Below are positions 52,521 to 64,000 of a DNA stretch of 64,000 nucleotides, one piece after another. A program made the position numbers and the translations under genes. Under the pieces are notes generated by a model. It made no database searches. It was given only the letters and a program-made list of their open reading frames with translations, and had not been told where the DNA came from. Origin of the DNA: Megaleporinus macrocephalus (lineage: Eukaryota; Chordata; Actinopteri; Characiformes; Anostomidae); contig CM038702.1 in the NCBI GenBank assembly GCA_021613375.1, positions 21,704,349 through 21,768,348 on the forward strand, written 5' to 3'. Position 1 is the first letter of the stretch, and each line of letters starts with the position of its first letter.

Positions 52521-55109
52521 GCAGTTATTTTTAGGTACACTGTTAGTCCACAACACTGGTCCAAAATTACAGATATGTAGTCACAGTGGTCCAAAAATAC
52601 AGATATGTAGTCAACAAACACTTGTATAGAAAAGCCAGAATTGGCCCACTACTGTCTGCCTGTCTGTCTGCTGTGGTCTCTGTCTGTTCATTAGCCAGCT
52701 TTACTTTATTTATTTAATTTTATTTATTTAACAGTTTAAAATAAGGAGCCCTCAGAATATTAGACCAGATATTGCTGTGGTACTATTTCTCTCTTCACAA
52801 CTTCTCTCTTCACAACTGACATAATTGACGCAGCCTACCACTTTGCTAGCTAACCCTGTTAGTAGCTGGCTTCATGTGTTTCCTTTACTTACAGTTTAAT
52901 TTTATCACCACTGAAGTTTGACTAAATGAGGAAGCCCTGGGAATGATTTGACTCCGCTAACTGCTTATGCTTGATGGCTCTCATCCTTGTGGCTAATCAA
53001 GCATGCCCCATAGACAAGCGGTAGACTTTCAGTTTACACTAAAGCAGTGCTGTGAACTTAATATGTAAAGCAACAAACTGTATTTCACTTACCTTTTAGC
53101 ATCAGCAACATTGTATGGATTATGTAGAACAGATGTACATATTCAACAAGTATATAGGTAAATAATAACAAAGCAGGTAACAGCACATCTGGTTAGCCTG
53201 TCGTTTCCAAACATGGACCAATTCAATTGTCAAGAATCTTTATCATACCTCAGGCTGCAAGATATATATATCGGTGAGGGCCATCTCCTCCTCGGCAAGG
53301 AATGAAGAGAGAGTAGTGGCTACAACATTATTGGCTTTATTTGATGTCAGCTACTAGCACTAACAGACTGTAAACATGCGGCTGAGGTGCTTTATAAGGT
53401 CAGGTTGCTTTTCTAATGTCAGTGAACTGCTAGACTTTAAACATTTCATGAAGCTAATGCAATCATCTTATTTAAATATACTGTTCCACCCTACATGGTG
53501 CTGCACTAACATTCTGGCACCTGCACCCAATTAAAGTTACCAAAAGGAAATTTAAATGAGAAGCCAACTTCTGTCTTTTCCTCCTGTTAACATCTGTTCC
53601 AACATGGAGATGCTGGTGAACAAACAGATTCTCAAACATTGGCTTGGACCAAGAACTGGCAAGTGAATGCAGACATGAATACTGGCATTTATAGTGTGCC
53701 TGGACAGAAATGTATAAAATCCCATGTATGACTGGTGTTTAGGTAGTGGCACTTGTGGAATACATCAAAAATACCTTAAAGCTGGATTTGCTTTTGGCCA
53801 ACTAAAACAACAAAAAACAAAAAACTAGTTAATACGCTTCCTAAAGTGAGCTGGTTGTGTTACAGAATGGAGAGCTCTAAAGTATGCAGGGCAGTGGCTC
53901 ACCAGAGCCAAGACTGAGAACCACTGCTCTAGATAATCCAATGATGATTGTGCCTTACTGTGCCTATGTGTATAATTTTACATGCTTTTCACACATATTC
54001 ACAGGTCTGTTATATAGAGTGCTTTCTTAGTTCAGAGTCAATTACCTATCATGCTCATTTTCAATGTTCATGATTGTGTTTTTAGGGTCTACTGAAAAAG
54101 AATCACATTCTTCAGTTTCCCAAAACACAACATCTTTCTTGTAATGTACATCTGTATTCACCCTCTGTCTGAAACACACTGTTAGATATACTAGATATAC
54201 TACCCTAGATATACTTGCCCATGGCTGGCAGTAGCAAAGGTGCCAAAGGTGGCCCAAATGCCAAAACACATCTAGTCCAGTTCTGGCAGATATACGATAG
54301 TGTGGCTCCCACTGACAGTGGCAGTTCTGCTAGTGGTGGAAAAGGCTGCTGAAATGCGGGTCTCAAATGGCAGTAAACAGGCTGGGTTCTGGCAACCACA
54401 TCATTCCATGTGGGCCACAAGTAAATGCTGGATGTGACCCAGGTTTGGGTCATATCAAATCTGCGATCTGGGGCATCCTGTGCCCAGGCTGTGGCTATTC
54501 TTGCAATGGTGTTAGTTCTGCTGTATTAGTTTGACCCAGAGTCTGATACTGAAAGTCAAGTAGAACTGATCCAGCTTCATGAGCTAGACTACTGATAAGT
54601 TTTTACAATTAGCTCTCTTTATGTTGTGAGAGGGTGCACCCAGCTTTGAGCCTTATAACTTTGCAGAACGTTAACATATACAAAAAACCACAACACACTA
54701 AGAGAAAGAGAAAAAGAGAAAAACTGGAAAAGCATACTAGGTCCCCTTTAATGCACTAGTTTTTCAGTGCAACAAATTCTTTTTACAGTTACAGCACAAT
54801 CTTAATAAGTTCAAGTCTAACCAACATCTGGGCACTAAAATATGCAGTACATTGACTTTTATTGATTCAAATGTGAACATCATTTGAACATTAATAAAAT
54901 ATGTTATATTAAAAAAGCTATTGCCAGAAGTAAGATATCAACTTAACTATGTCTATTAAAATGACATTTTTCAGCATAACTGTGTTCTGGCTGGCGATGC
55001 CTTGTGCTCTCTCACCATTGTAATAACACTTTGGTAATTTTTATTACTAGACATTCATTTTTGGAACCAGACATCCAAAAGCCTCTAAAAGCTCCCTCAC
55101 AGATAGTTA

Positions 55110-55520
55110 TTACATGAAATAGTTATGAATACACTGTCAGATGTCAGACAAGTGAGAGTGCTGGCTGGCTGCTAATTCGTTCACTCTACAGCAGCTCTAC
55201 TGCTGGTATCAATAGCAACAAAAATGTTTGGGTTGACAGTTCTTTTGGAAACGCTCTTTTCCAGATTACGTATACGGTGTTCTACACATTAACTCTTACA
55301 TATGTCCTCTTTATTCTTCAGTTTGAGAAAAGCCTAATAATTTCCACAAATGTCTCCGGAAATTAGGCAAGTTCTCAGATTTATAAATACGCTACAGTAT
55401 CCTTGTAATTGGGGCGTCTATATTTTCTTAATGGACAGCACAACATCAACAACATTAATTTCAGTGACCCTTAAAAAATTGATTCTCATACATTCAGGGT
55501 GTCCAACAGGTTAGACAGGA
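55110..55520 (+). repeat. Dispersed repeat, copy 2 (divergent)
   Basis: Collinear with 3540-4160: the CTGGCTGCTAA block, GACAGTTCTT, CACATTAACTCTTACA and the ATTTCAGTGACCC/TTTCAGGGACCC segment recur in order. The class is not recognised. Confidence 0.5.
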
Positions 55521-55879
55521 GGTCACTGACCCCCTTGCCCCCCAATAGGTTTGCAATAAAGTGGCATCAAACATTTTAACAACACATGCAGGGTGTTGTA
55601 TGGCACAATACCTGACAGCTCCTGGTTCCTAATACCACCAAGTTAGTAAGATTGCCCACACAGAACCATTTCACACCAAAACAATTATTCTGTTTACATC
55701 TCAAATGTGGAACCCCTCTTTAACAAACTTCAAAACAGCTACGATGTTTTAGTACCACCTGGCTGTATTACAGTCAGTTTGCTGAACAGAAGTTAACAGA
55801 ACAATGATGTACTTTACATAAAAAACACCTCCACATTATAAGACAGTCAGGTGCGACCGAGAAGTTAAAAACACAGCGT

Positions 55880-56850
55880 TGTCTTACCAAGCCCGAGTCC
55901 GACCAGCAGCCTTCCCACCAGCAGCACCTCTTTGCCGGGCGCCACGCTCAGCACCACGCCGCCGATGGCGAAGACGCAGCTGGCGAGCAGCACGCAGACT
56001 CTTCGCCCGAGCAGCCCGTTCAGAGAGCCGCCTGCCAGCGCGGACAGCGCCGCTGCTGCCACGCCGCTCGACACCAGCAGCTCCTGCCACAGCGCGGTCA
56101 CGTTGCTTTCGCGCTTGAGTAGCAGCACGGCCCCGGAGAGCACGCCCGTGTCGTAGCCCAGCAGGAAGCCCCCCAGCGCGGAGAAGGCGGCCAGCACATA
56201 CACGAAGGCTGGCGTGTCGTCCCGCTGTAGCTGCTTCCGCGCGGCTCGCTCTGGGTCTCCAGCAGCAGCGGCGGCGGCTGCGGCGGTGGAGTTGACTGAG
56301 GCCGTGGAGGAGCTCACCGTGCCGGGGCTGCTGAGGCTGGAAGCCCCCGCCCCTGTGATGAGGCTCCTCTCGCCGTCGTCGCTCCCCTTTTTCCGCCTCT
56401 CGCCCAGCAAGTTGCTCATGCTGCGGAGGCTGTAGTCATGGTGGGGGAGTTTGCGGGACATAAGAGAACAGAAAGTGGGGGAAAAAGAGACGAAGAGAGA
56501 CAGAAAAGTTGCAGGCTGGATGAACAGTTGCTTGAAGTCTGTTTGGCGTGGAGTTGTTTTCTTTAACAGCTGCCTCTCTCTTCTCCAGCTGTGCTGGTCT
56601 ACTCTACTCCGATCTGGCGTCCAGCAACACCAACATCACCATCATCATCAGAACCATCACCGTCTTCTTCATCTTCATCATCATCCTTCTCATCTCCGCG
56701 CTACAAGTGCTGGGGAAGAGGCTCTCAGGCAAAAGGTACCAGCGCGCGCGAGGCGGTCACTGCTTTCGTCATCACCAGCGTGCGTGTGTTATGTGTGAGA
56801 CGTGTGACGTGAGGAAGGCTCCACGCGCACACACACATATCACGGGTGGA
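55880..56850 (-). promoter_or_regulatory. slc2a13: Likely SLC2A13 promoter, 5'UTR and CpG-rich block
   Basis: Base composition changes sharply here: CpG-rich DNA covers exon 1 and several hundred bases upstream of the ATG at 56461, inside otherwise AT-rich sequence. This is the usual appearance of a vertebrate CpG-island promoter. Just upstream of the ATG the coding strand is pyrimidine-rich (about 56462-56515). A degenerate ATC/TTC-type low-complexity run sits at 56631-56700. I see no convincing TATA box and cannot place the transcription start. Regulatory identity is inferred from composition and position. Confidence 0.6.
55888..56461 (-). CDS. slc2a13: SLC2A13 (HMIT) exon 1, start codon to TM4
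   Basis: First coding exon of the proton-coupled myo-inositol symporter, a major-facilitator (GLUT/SLC2) membrane protein. It encodes 191 complete codons plus the first base of codon 192. The N-terminus MSRK, then [16 protein letters not shown], parallels mammalian HMIT, which supports this ATG although its context is poor (C at -3, T at +4). Residues about 1-83 are cytosolic, serine-rich, with an 8-alanine run at 60-67 and the family-like segment ERAARKQ. TM1 follows TPAFVYV and contains [10 protein letters not shown] (97-106). WQELLVSS and the loop 2-3 motif NGLLGRR (148-154) are typical of the family. The exon ends inside [10 protein letters not shown] (183-192) at G|GTAAGA, a strong donor. 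ERRKK resembles the arginine-rich trafficking motif described in mammalian HMIT; that equivalence is inference. A start ATG, an open frame and a family-matched splice position make the call very secure. Confidence 0.96.
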
Positions 56851-57189
56851 TTTTTCCACGTGCAAACGTGACGTTCTGCTGCCACCCAGCTTCTGTAGTT
56901 GAACCAGTTTAATGTGTTGTTAAGGTCCTTCTAAAGCAGTAATACATGCGTGTGCTGAGTTTGTCACATCACTGAAATATGTGTTACTAACCTCCTAGAC
57001 AAATTTAATTGATTAAATGAATCACAAAGTATATAAAACATGGCTTCAAAATCATGTAAATATACATCAGCATACATCAGATCGGAACATCCGGGAACTT
57101 TGCACGATTAGTCTGGAATTGACGATGGAATCGACTCATCACCACTAGTTTGTATGAACCAAGACAGACTCTGAGCCAATAACAAAAGG

Positions 57190-57385
57190 ATGTCCAAAGA
57201 AAAACAAGTATTTACATTTTTCTAACAACAGCTTCTCTTTATGTGCTAAGATTTGTTTTATGGTAAATGGACCAATAGAAATGCACCAAAATCACTTGCA
57301 ATAAAACCTCTTTACATTAATGTACTTCGAAAGTCAAACTGTTTTTGTACTTCTCGGTAATCATTTTTGGGATCCACGATTTCTC
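57190..57385. mobile_element. MITE family, copy 5 (partial)
   Basis: TGTCCAAAGAAAAACAAGTA start, GGACCAATAGAAATGCACCA middle and CGAAAGTCAAACTG match the family; the right terminus is eroded. Confidence 0.65.
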
Positions 57386-57469
57386 TACACAGTGATAATA
57401 TATTAAACATAGTTTAACCAGTTTTGAGTAGCTACAAATTTAAATTAACCTAATTTCACGTACTGGGGA

Positions 57470-57660
57470 GGAGGGAGTTTATTGTATAGCATTTTCAACA
57501 ACAATGTGTCACAAAGCAGTTTTACCGAAGTTTAAAAAAAATAGTTACAACATATATCTCCCCCAGTGAGCCAGAGGCAAAAGTGACAAGAACAAACTCC
57601 CACAGACTGGAGGAAGAAGCCTTGGGAGGAACCAAGACAGGAAGAGAGAAAGAAACACCA
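57470..57660 (+). repeat. Dispersed teleost repeat (CACAAAGCAG type), long copy
   Basis: TTTATTGTATAGCATTTTCA, TGTCACAAAGCAGTTTTACC, GAGCCAGAGGCAAAAGTGAC, CTGGAGGAAGAAGCCTTGGG and AGGAACCAAGACAGG appear in the order typical of a widespread fish interspersed repeat; the 5' part is shared with 24600. Confidence 0.65.
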
Positions 57661-58169
57661 CTGTAGACTTCTTTGAAAAGAAACCATTTTCTAATTATTT
57701 TATAATTCTTTGAAAAAAAGGATGAATGTAATCTTGTTCCTCATTTAAAGAGGTTTTGCATGCGACAGCTTCTTTTCACACTTGGCCAGTCTCAACACAG
57801 GACACAAATCACTTTAAAACTTGTATAAAAGTTGTGAGCTTAAGTGAGGGAGGAATGGAGCTCCAGCCACTGCTCTTCACAGTTAAAGATGTTAATTATG
57901 TAAATGATACTGTCGTTAGTAAGTATGCTAGACACTGCATTCAAGCCCTCAGCTGTCTTGTCTCCCCATCTTGTTCAGATAGAGACTGCAGCCCATGGGG
58001 GACGCTGACCCAGTTTCACAAATAAATACATGTTTGTACTACTTTCACATCAGTTAAAGTTTATTCACAATATTCTGTGATAGCGAAAAACAAACTGGAG
58101 GAGGCGCCGCTGCTGTTGAATTGCAACACTACCCTTCATGTAAGGTAAAAAAGTAAAAACCCAGTTTGT

Positions 58170-58259
58170 CCAATCATATCAGACCTCCTATGTTGTGAGC
58201 CAATCATGTTACACCTCATAATTTGTAAGCCAATCATATCAAACCTGAGGGAGGGTCTA
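58170..58259. repeat. Three 30-bp tandem copies each beginning CCAATCAT
   Basis: CCAAT pentamers start at exactly 58170, 58200 and 58230, each opening a similar 30-bp unit (CCAATCATATCAGACC, CCAATCATGTTACACC, CCAATCATATCAAACC). They lie 1.7 kb upstream of the SLC2A13 start. CCAAT is the NF-Y core; binding is speculative. Confidence 0.8.
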
Positions 58260-61200
58260 TAGATGTTATAGTATACTCTAGCCTATATAGATATACTGTA
58301 TTGTAAAAGTTATTGGGTTTTGCTTAGTTCTTAGCCAACTTTGCATTTATATGAGATGAACAAAATGAGTTAGGCTAACATTAACATTAGCCAGCTAGTA
58401 GACAAAATTACTAGTTTAACTTCACAGTCAGGTTGGGAACAAACAGCTTTTTATATTCTTTTTTCGTGTTTATGCTTTCATATTTCTCTTCAGTATTTAT
58501 AAACAATAGCACCAGTAAGTTAATGTCAGTGTCATATATCTCAATTCCCCAGTGCTCAGATGGAAATTAAGATGCAGCCTTTTTAAGAATAGTCAGATAA
58601 AATGATTTTTTACCAGTTAAAACAAAAAACTGTAATTAAGTCTCTTATTATTTTCCTGTAAATCTGCGTTTAATAAAATATTGTATTACTAAACACGGGA
58701 GGGGAGGGAGGGAAAGGAGAAGACTGATAGCTGAAGGAGCAGATTTGATGGAGGTTAATGATTAAACTTTCAATTGAAACTGAATTACTGGAATATAATA
58801 CTTTAAGATGCCTAAATACACATAAATAAATAATTTGTCACAAAGATCATACAATTCTGTCACTTATTAGCTCATTAAACATGCCTTCAGAGCTAAATCC
58901 TATTCTTTCTGATCTATAATCTGTGTATTTGAATAATATATGAAGGACCTGCAGCTTTGATGCCATTGCTTGACTTCAGTACCCTTGCTTGATCTGTGTC
59001 TGTTGTGAGTGGATAAAAAAATAGTGTTAGCTCTGTGCTACTACAAAGAGTTATATCTACCATGTGCCAATTTGATATATTTTATAATCTAAAAGTTTAT
59101 GATGAACTACTGTATCCCATGTATTACTAAATGGTGTCTGGTAACCAAATTATCTAGTCCTTCATTATTAGTTTTTGTACAAGGGGCCACTTCTGAATGG
59201 ATATATTTGGGGGTTGGAGAGCTCTCAAACCAGCAGAGACGCCGATCTGTACAAACCCCAGTAATGGAGCCTGATACTCCTGTACCAGAGTCACATACAC
59301 CACCATAATATAACTGTCATCTAAATAGCTGCATTATACCAGTATTTCATATTTTATAAAGTTATCTTCGTCACGTTCTCATACAGCCTTGGGTCTGCTT
59401 TATGTACCTGTTGATATAATCACATCAACGCGGAAGAGAAGAACTGAATTTTTAATATGAAGATTCTGAAATAACATAAGTGGTATTTTTTTTGCAGGAT
59501 AATGAAGTGCAGGCTGCGTTTAGGAGCGGGACTAATAGTAATTTTATGGGTTTGTTCACTGTGTTCACCTGAAATTGTGTCCTCTAGCGTCAAAATGAGC
59601 AAGTTGTCTGTCTTTATCTTCCATTCTCTATATATGCATCTCATTTAATTTCCCCCACTTTGGTCATTCGTGGGTTTCATTTTGTTTCTGCTGCTCATTT
59701 TGCTCTGCAGAGTTTGATGTGTGCTGATGCATTTAAGCAGTATTAAACAGTCTGAGGAGATGCATGCGTCATCACGCTTTTTTGTTTATTAGATGCCTAA
59801 AGCATTTCAGCATGAACCACAGCACCATTCCAATACTCTTAGATGCAGTTAATGTGGATGTTTACTTGAGGCGAATCAGAAAAGCAGCGGGAGATATCTG
59901 AACGCTGCTGTCGTCCTTCCTTTTTTTCTTAATTCTGCAAAGGTTTAATGGCACATGGATATCTGAATACTGTTTAGTCTGAATTATTTTTTTCTTCTTC
60001 AAAGATCAATATCTGGGTTGCCTAAGTGGTTTCTTGTGAGGGTTCCCATTCAGAGATGCATAATAATGGCTGGTGATTAGCTCCATTCTAGAGGGTCTGT
60101 AATAGACCAAAGGCAAATCACTCAACTCCATTGTGCAAAATTACATCATTTCAGGGTCATTTTGGGCATCCTGTGTTCCTCTAAACTGGGGTTCAAACAA
60201 AGTAGCAGAAAACTAGATCTGTGCTTTTTCTGTTAGCCATACTACTAGCTTTACTACTGAAGGTTCTAGTTTTATGGTTCTTGGTGGCTGTTCATATTGA
60301 CTTACAACACCACAGTGGCCTTATTACCAGATGAGATGCCTGTTGACAGGTGATCAGTGACATGGTCCACTGGAGTAACAGCAATAACCTTGTGCTGTAC
60401 CCAACCATAGCCAATATAATTCTAAACAAAGAAATGGTTGGGCGACTTGATCGTCTGCATTAGCAGGTAAGTGGTGGAAAGACTGGGCAGTTTCAATTGT
60501 CTACACAAGCATATCTCTGAGAAATGAAGGTGAGGTTGAGGACCCTCAACGTTTGAAGGTGTTTGAAGAATAGGGGCATTCGGAAACAGTTATTAGTGAA
60601 CGTCTATAGCAGTATAGTTAAGAGTGTCCACTCAGGATTTATGAAGCCAGAGCTGCCAAACATATATAAACATATATTTTTCGGGGAATATATTGGTCAC
60701 AGGGTTTTGGTAGTCCTGCGGTATTGCTTGCTGTTGGTGCTCTATTAAAAACAATGAAATATCTGCTATATAATACCTGATTTTACCAGTTTTTGTTGTC
60801 AAACGTTGAGTTGGAAACACAGACCAATATTTGTACAACCCAAATGAAACATCAGCATATGTTTAAAACACTTTTAGGTTAAGAAAGCAGCTAACACAAT
60901 TAAGCACACAGCCTTCATTCAAACAGAGGCATGAGCTCGACGCACACTGGTGAGAAATTTTACCCATTTCACTGAACTTATGATTACAGCGAACCCGTGC
61001 ACGTTTTTGGGATTGCTTGGATTTTGTGACAATTTGCATGTTGTTTTCTGAGGAGCTGATTAAAATTTTTTTTCAGGTTCGTTCAGCAAGCTGCTGTGTC
61101 TTTCTTCTTGGACTGCTGATGTTGCCCCGGGAGACGGGGGGTGGATAACACAAGATTTAAGCAGACAGGAACTGTACCAGAGCCGGTGTTCTTTGATTTC

Positions 61201-62204
61201 AACCCCTGGTCTGCTGGTTGTTGGCACCAGATGTAGGATTGCAAACCCCTCTTCCTGTCCAGCTTGATTGAATTGATTTGTATTTCTCATGCAAAGATAC
61301 ACAGACGACAAGCTGACCTCTTCGACTTTGGAAGAGTCATGGTTTATTTAGGCCAGCTGAGGTACGTCGCGGCCTGAACTGTTGCCAATATTAGAGAGCA
61401 ACAGATGTGACAGGAATAGTAATATAACTGTCCAGAGAGGTACAGCTTACGTAGATCTCACAGAACACATACATGTTGCAACACATTCTACTGTATGTAC
61501 TGTCTGTGCCGTCTGTACTGTATGTATAGCAAATTCTTGCAATGTGCATATCATTAGTACTGTCTACTAATTCAGTGATTCAAAATGTTTTATTGTGCTT
61601 TTAATGTTAATTCAGTACAGAGTCAGCTTAATATTAGTACTTACCTCCTAATGAGATTATGTGAGTTATCAAAGCATCAATTATTATCAGTTCATCTTTA
61701 AATATTTGTAATGTTTCTGATAAGGAGATTGAAGCAATCAAAATGTCCTACTATTTCTCACATTATATCAAAAAAACATTATTGCAAAACACCAGATGGC
61801 GGCAGTGAAGAGGGTGAAGGGACATAAATGTTTCTAATCACTTTTTAGGGAGCACAAGGATGCATTACCAACAAAGATCAAATGGGTTTTGGACAGTAGA
61901 GACACTGGGATTACTGCTACTGAGTGCTGTTTGGCTGGTCAATAGAGCAGGTGTTTGGCATCATGAAGGTGCTGTTACAAAGTCCTGAAACTGGAGTTCA
62001 AAGAGGCTCAAAATGATAACAGTGGTGTTTTATGTTTTATGCTGCTCTGTGCTCAGGAAATAAATGCATTGAGCTTTATAAAAATTATTAAGTCTTTACA
62101 AAATATGATTTTGCTCAGATTCTCCACATTTACCCATTTATTACTGAGTGGCAACTCCCCTCACTACACATTCAGTACACTACACTGTATTTTTCACTCT
62201 ATTT

Positions 62205-62396
62205 AGCGTGTCCAGAAAGAGCAGCATCCTGTGGGCAGTGTCCTATGAACATTGATGGAAGACAGCTACAGATGAGCTACTGTCTCTGACTTTGCACCTA
62301 ATCCACAAGGTACACCTGAAAGGTAGCAGTGTCTAAGGAAGTGGACAACAAGTGGACACAGTGGTTAAACACTCCAGCAGTGCTGCTGAATAGTTC
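62205..62396 (+). repeat. Internal fragment of the long foldback element
   Basis: GCATCCTGTGGGCAGTGTCC, ATGAGCTACTG, GTCTAAGGAAGTGGAC and ACACTCCAGCAGTGCTGCTG match the centre of the element at 63151-63950. Confidence 0.65.
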
Positions 62397-63150
62397 ATTG
62401 AGATAGCTATACTTTTATGCTGGTCTAAGCTGGTTTGTGGTGGTCTAGTACTGGTTTAGCTGAATACACACCACAACATTTTTTTGCATGTCCAAAAAAT
62501 AATAGTCCCTATCTTTTATCTTATGCACTTATATATATATTTCAAAGTAAGTTTTAATTCCAGGTGTTTGAGCTTTAATTGATACGTACTACAAACTAAA
62601 AAGCATCCCAGTTCTGTTGTAGCTGCATGTGCAACCACACAGGATACAGATAAATGAAATATTACATGTCCAAAATAGCTTCATGTGAATTAATCTACTT
62701 TATTATGCACCTCTTGCTTATATAAGGGTTCCAGTCCGCACACACAGGTTGTCTAATTCCCTTAGAGAAGCACTTCCAACAGAGTGCAGAGCTTTGGAGC
62801 AGTCAACACATGAGTCTGAGGGTCCAATGTCCAATGCGAATGACCCAGAGGGATATAAAGCCCCCCAGCTTTGGCTTGTGCAGCAGTAGAAGCAGCAGTG
62901 CTGCACTCTCAGAAGTGAGAGTTCATTTAGTACTTTTGGGATCAACTGGAGTGGCATTTGTGATCCAGAATTAATCATCCCACCTGTCATAACTAATAAT
63001 CTTAAATGCAGTCCAATCTTTAGAGCAGTGTTCCAACATCTAATGTAAAGCCTTCCCAAAACAATAGAGACTATTAGTGCGGCACAGGGTGGATGAAATT
63101 CCTACGAATACCTTTAATTTTAGACAAAAAACATATGCTTATGTGCTGCG

Positions 63151-63950
63151 TACACCAATCAGCCATAACATCAAACACACATTGTCTATTTTCTCAGCTC
63201 CACTTACAATATAGGACTACCTCATAGTTCTACACATACAGACTGTAGTCCATCTGTTTCTCTTCATACTTTGTTAATCCTTTTACCCTTTTCTTCAATG
63301 TCAGGACCCCTACAGGACCATCACAGGGCAGGTATTATTTGGTTGGTGGATCATTCTCAGCATTGCAGAGTCACTGATATTATGGTGGAGTGTTAGAATG
63401 TGTTGCACTGGTAAAGAAAGGGACAGACACAGCAGTGCTGCTTCTAAACACCTCAGTGTCACTGCTGGACTGAGAATAGTCCACCATCCAGCAACATCCA
63501 GCCAAAAGCATCCTGTGGGCAGCGCCCTGTGACCGCTGATGAAGTACCAGAGGTCAGCAGCAGCAGATGAGCTATTGTTTCTTTTTTATATGTTAAAAGT
63601 GGACTAACAAGGTAGGAGAGTCTAATAGAGTGGACAGCGAGTGGACACTTGTACAAACACAACAAACACTGACAAGCAGCCACCACATCAGTCTCACTGA
63701 GAATGAGAATGGGTGCTAAGAATGATTCACCACCCAAATGATATCTACTCTGTGGTGGCCCTGTTGGGGGTCCTGAACACTGTAGAACAGGGTGAAAGGG
63801 GGCTAACAAATTATACAGATAAACAGATGGACTACAGTCTGTAATTCGTAATCAACTACAAAGTGCACATACATGATAAGTGGAGCTGATAGAGTGGACA
63901 ATGAGTGTAGATACATAGAGGTAGTTTTAATGTTGTGGCTGATCAGTGTA
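63151..63950. mobile_element. Long foldback MITE-like element, complete (800 bp)
   Basis: The left terminus TACACCAATCAGCCATAACA is the inverse of the right terminus TGTTGTGGCTGATCAGTGTA. The arms extend far inward: TTTGTTAATCC...TGTCAGGACCCC on the left against GGGGTCCTGAACA...GGGGGCTAACAAA on the right. If the element begins CACC and ends GTG, a TA target duplication flanks it, but TA could also belong to the terminus. There is no coding capacity. The superfamily is not assigned. Confidence 0.8.
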
Positions 63951-64000
63951 TATGGTCATTCAGGGGTCAACAAGCATAAGCTGATTTGACCCAGGGATTG

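Larger units (their letters stand above)
56851..64000. other. Upstream intergenic region of SLC2A13
   Basis: No convincing coding gene on either strand; open frames are short and show no family resemblance. The region contains a MITE copy at 57190, a dispersed repeat fragment at 57470, three CCAAT-bearing 30-bp repeats at 58170, and copies of the long foldback element at 62205 and 63151. The stretches 58.3-62.2 and 62.4-63.1 kb are otherwise featureless AT-rich DNA. Confidence 0.6.

Noticed and set aside
56591..56812. Serine/proline-rich and histidine-rich frames in the same block as the candidate plus-strand exon
   Set aside because: They are the other frames of the ATC/TTC low-complexity segment, without splice or start support.

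Overview
The window is vertebrate, almost certainly teleost-fish, nuclear DNA. It is AT-rich and has long introns, very long (TA)n, (AG)n and (TGGA)n microsatellites, hAT-type transposons, foldback MITEs and dispersed repeats of types common in teleosts. An ostariophysan such as a characiform is my guess from the style of the repeats; this is not proven. There are no bacterial-type genes, operons or CRISPR arrays.

One protein-coding gene is well supported. It is the 5' half of SLC2A13 (proton/myo-inositol cotransporter, HMIT) on the minus strand. Exon 1 (56461-55888), exon 2 (31109-30950) and exon 3 (18926-18718) join in frame, with split codons matching at both junctions. Together they encode the first 314 complete residues: the cytosolic N-terminus, transmembrane segments 1-6 and the start of the central loop. 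Intron 1 is about 24.8 kb and intron 2 about 12.0 kb. Intron 3 fills the window from 18717 to base 1 and leaves it. I could not find exon 4, so the C-terminal half should lie to the left of the window. A GC- and CpG-rich block around exon 1 is the likely promoter, and 56.9-64 kb is upstream intergenic DNA.

The rest is intronic or intergenic DNA shaped by repeats. Intron 3 holds a hAT element with a perfect 8-bp target-site duplication and a relic BED finger (1633-2603), a minisatellite-bearing repeat near 5-6 kb, a foldback element (7838-8545) and a 0.55-kb local duplication (11.76 and 13.29 kb). Intron 2 holds an (AG)n array touching the exon 3 acceptor, MITE copies, a LINE-like tail, SINE-like copies and a perfect 34-bp inverted repeat. 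Intron 1 holds a second hAT relic with a nested insertion (33104-34360), candidate conserved non-coding blocks, several (TA)n arrays, a 1.1-kb 20-bp minisatellite and a (TGGA)n array. The upstream region holds three 30-bp CCAAT-containing repeats and an 800-bp foldback element.

I found no convincing undescribed multi-gene system. The items most worth following up are the microsatellite that forms the polypyrimidine tract of exon 3, a possible plus-strand exon next to the SLC2A13 promoter, the two BED-finger hAT relics and the 34-bp inverted repeat.
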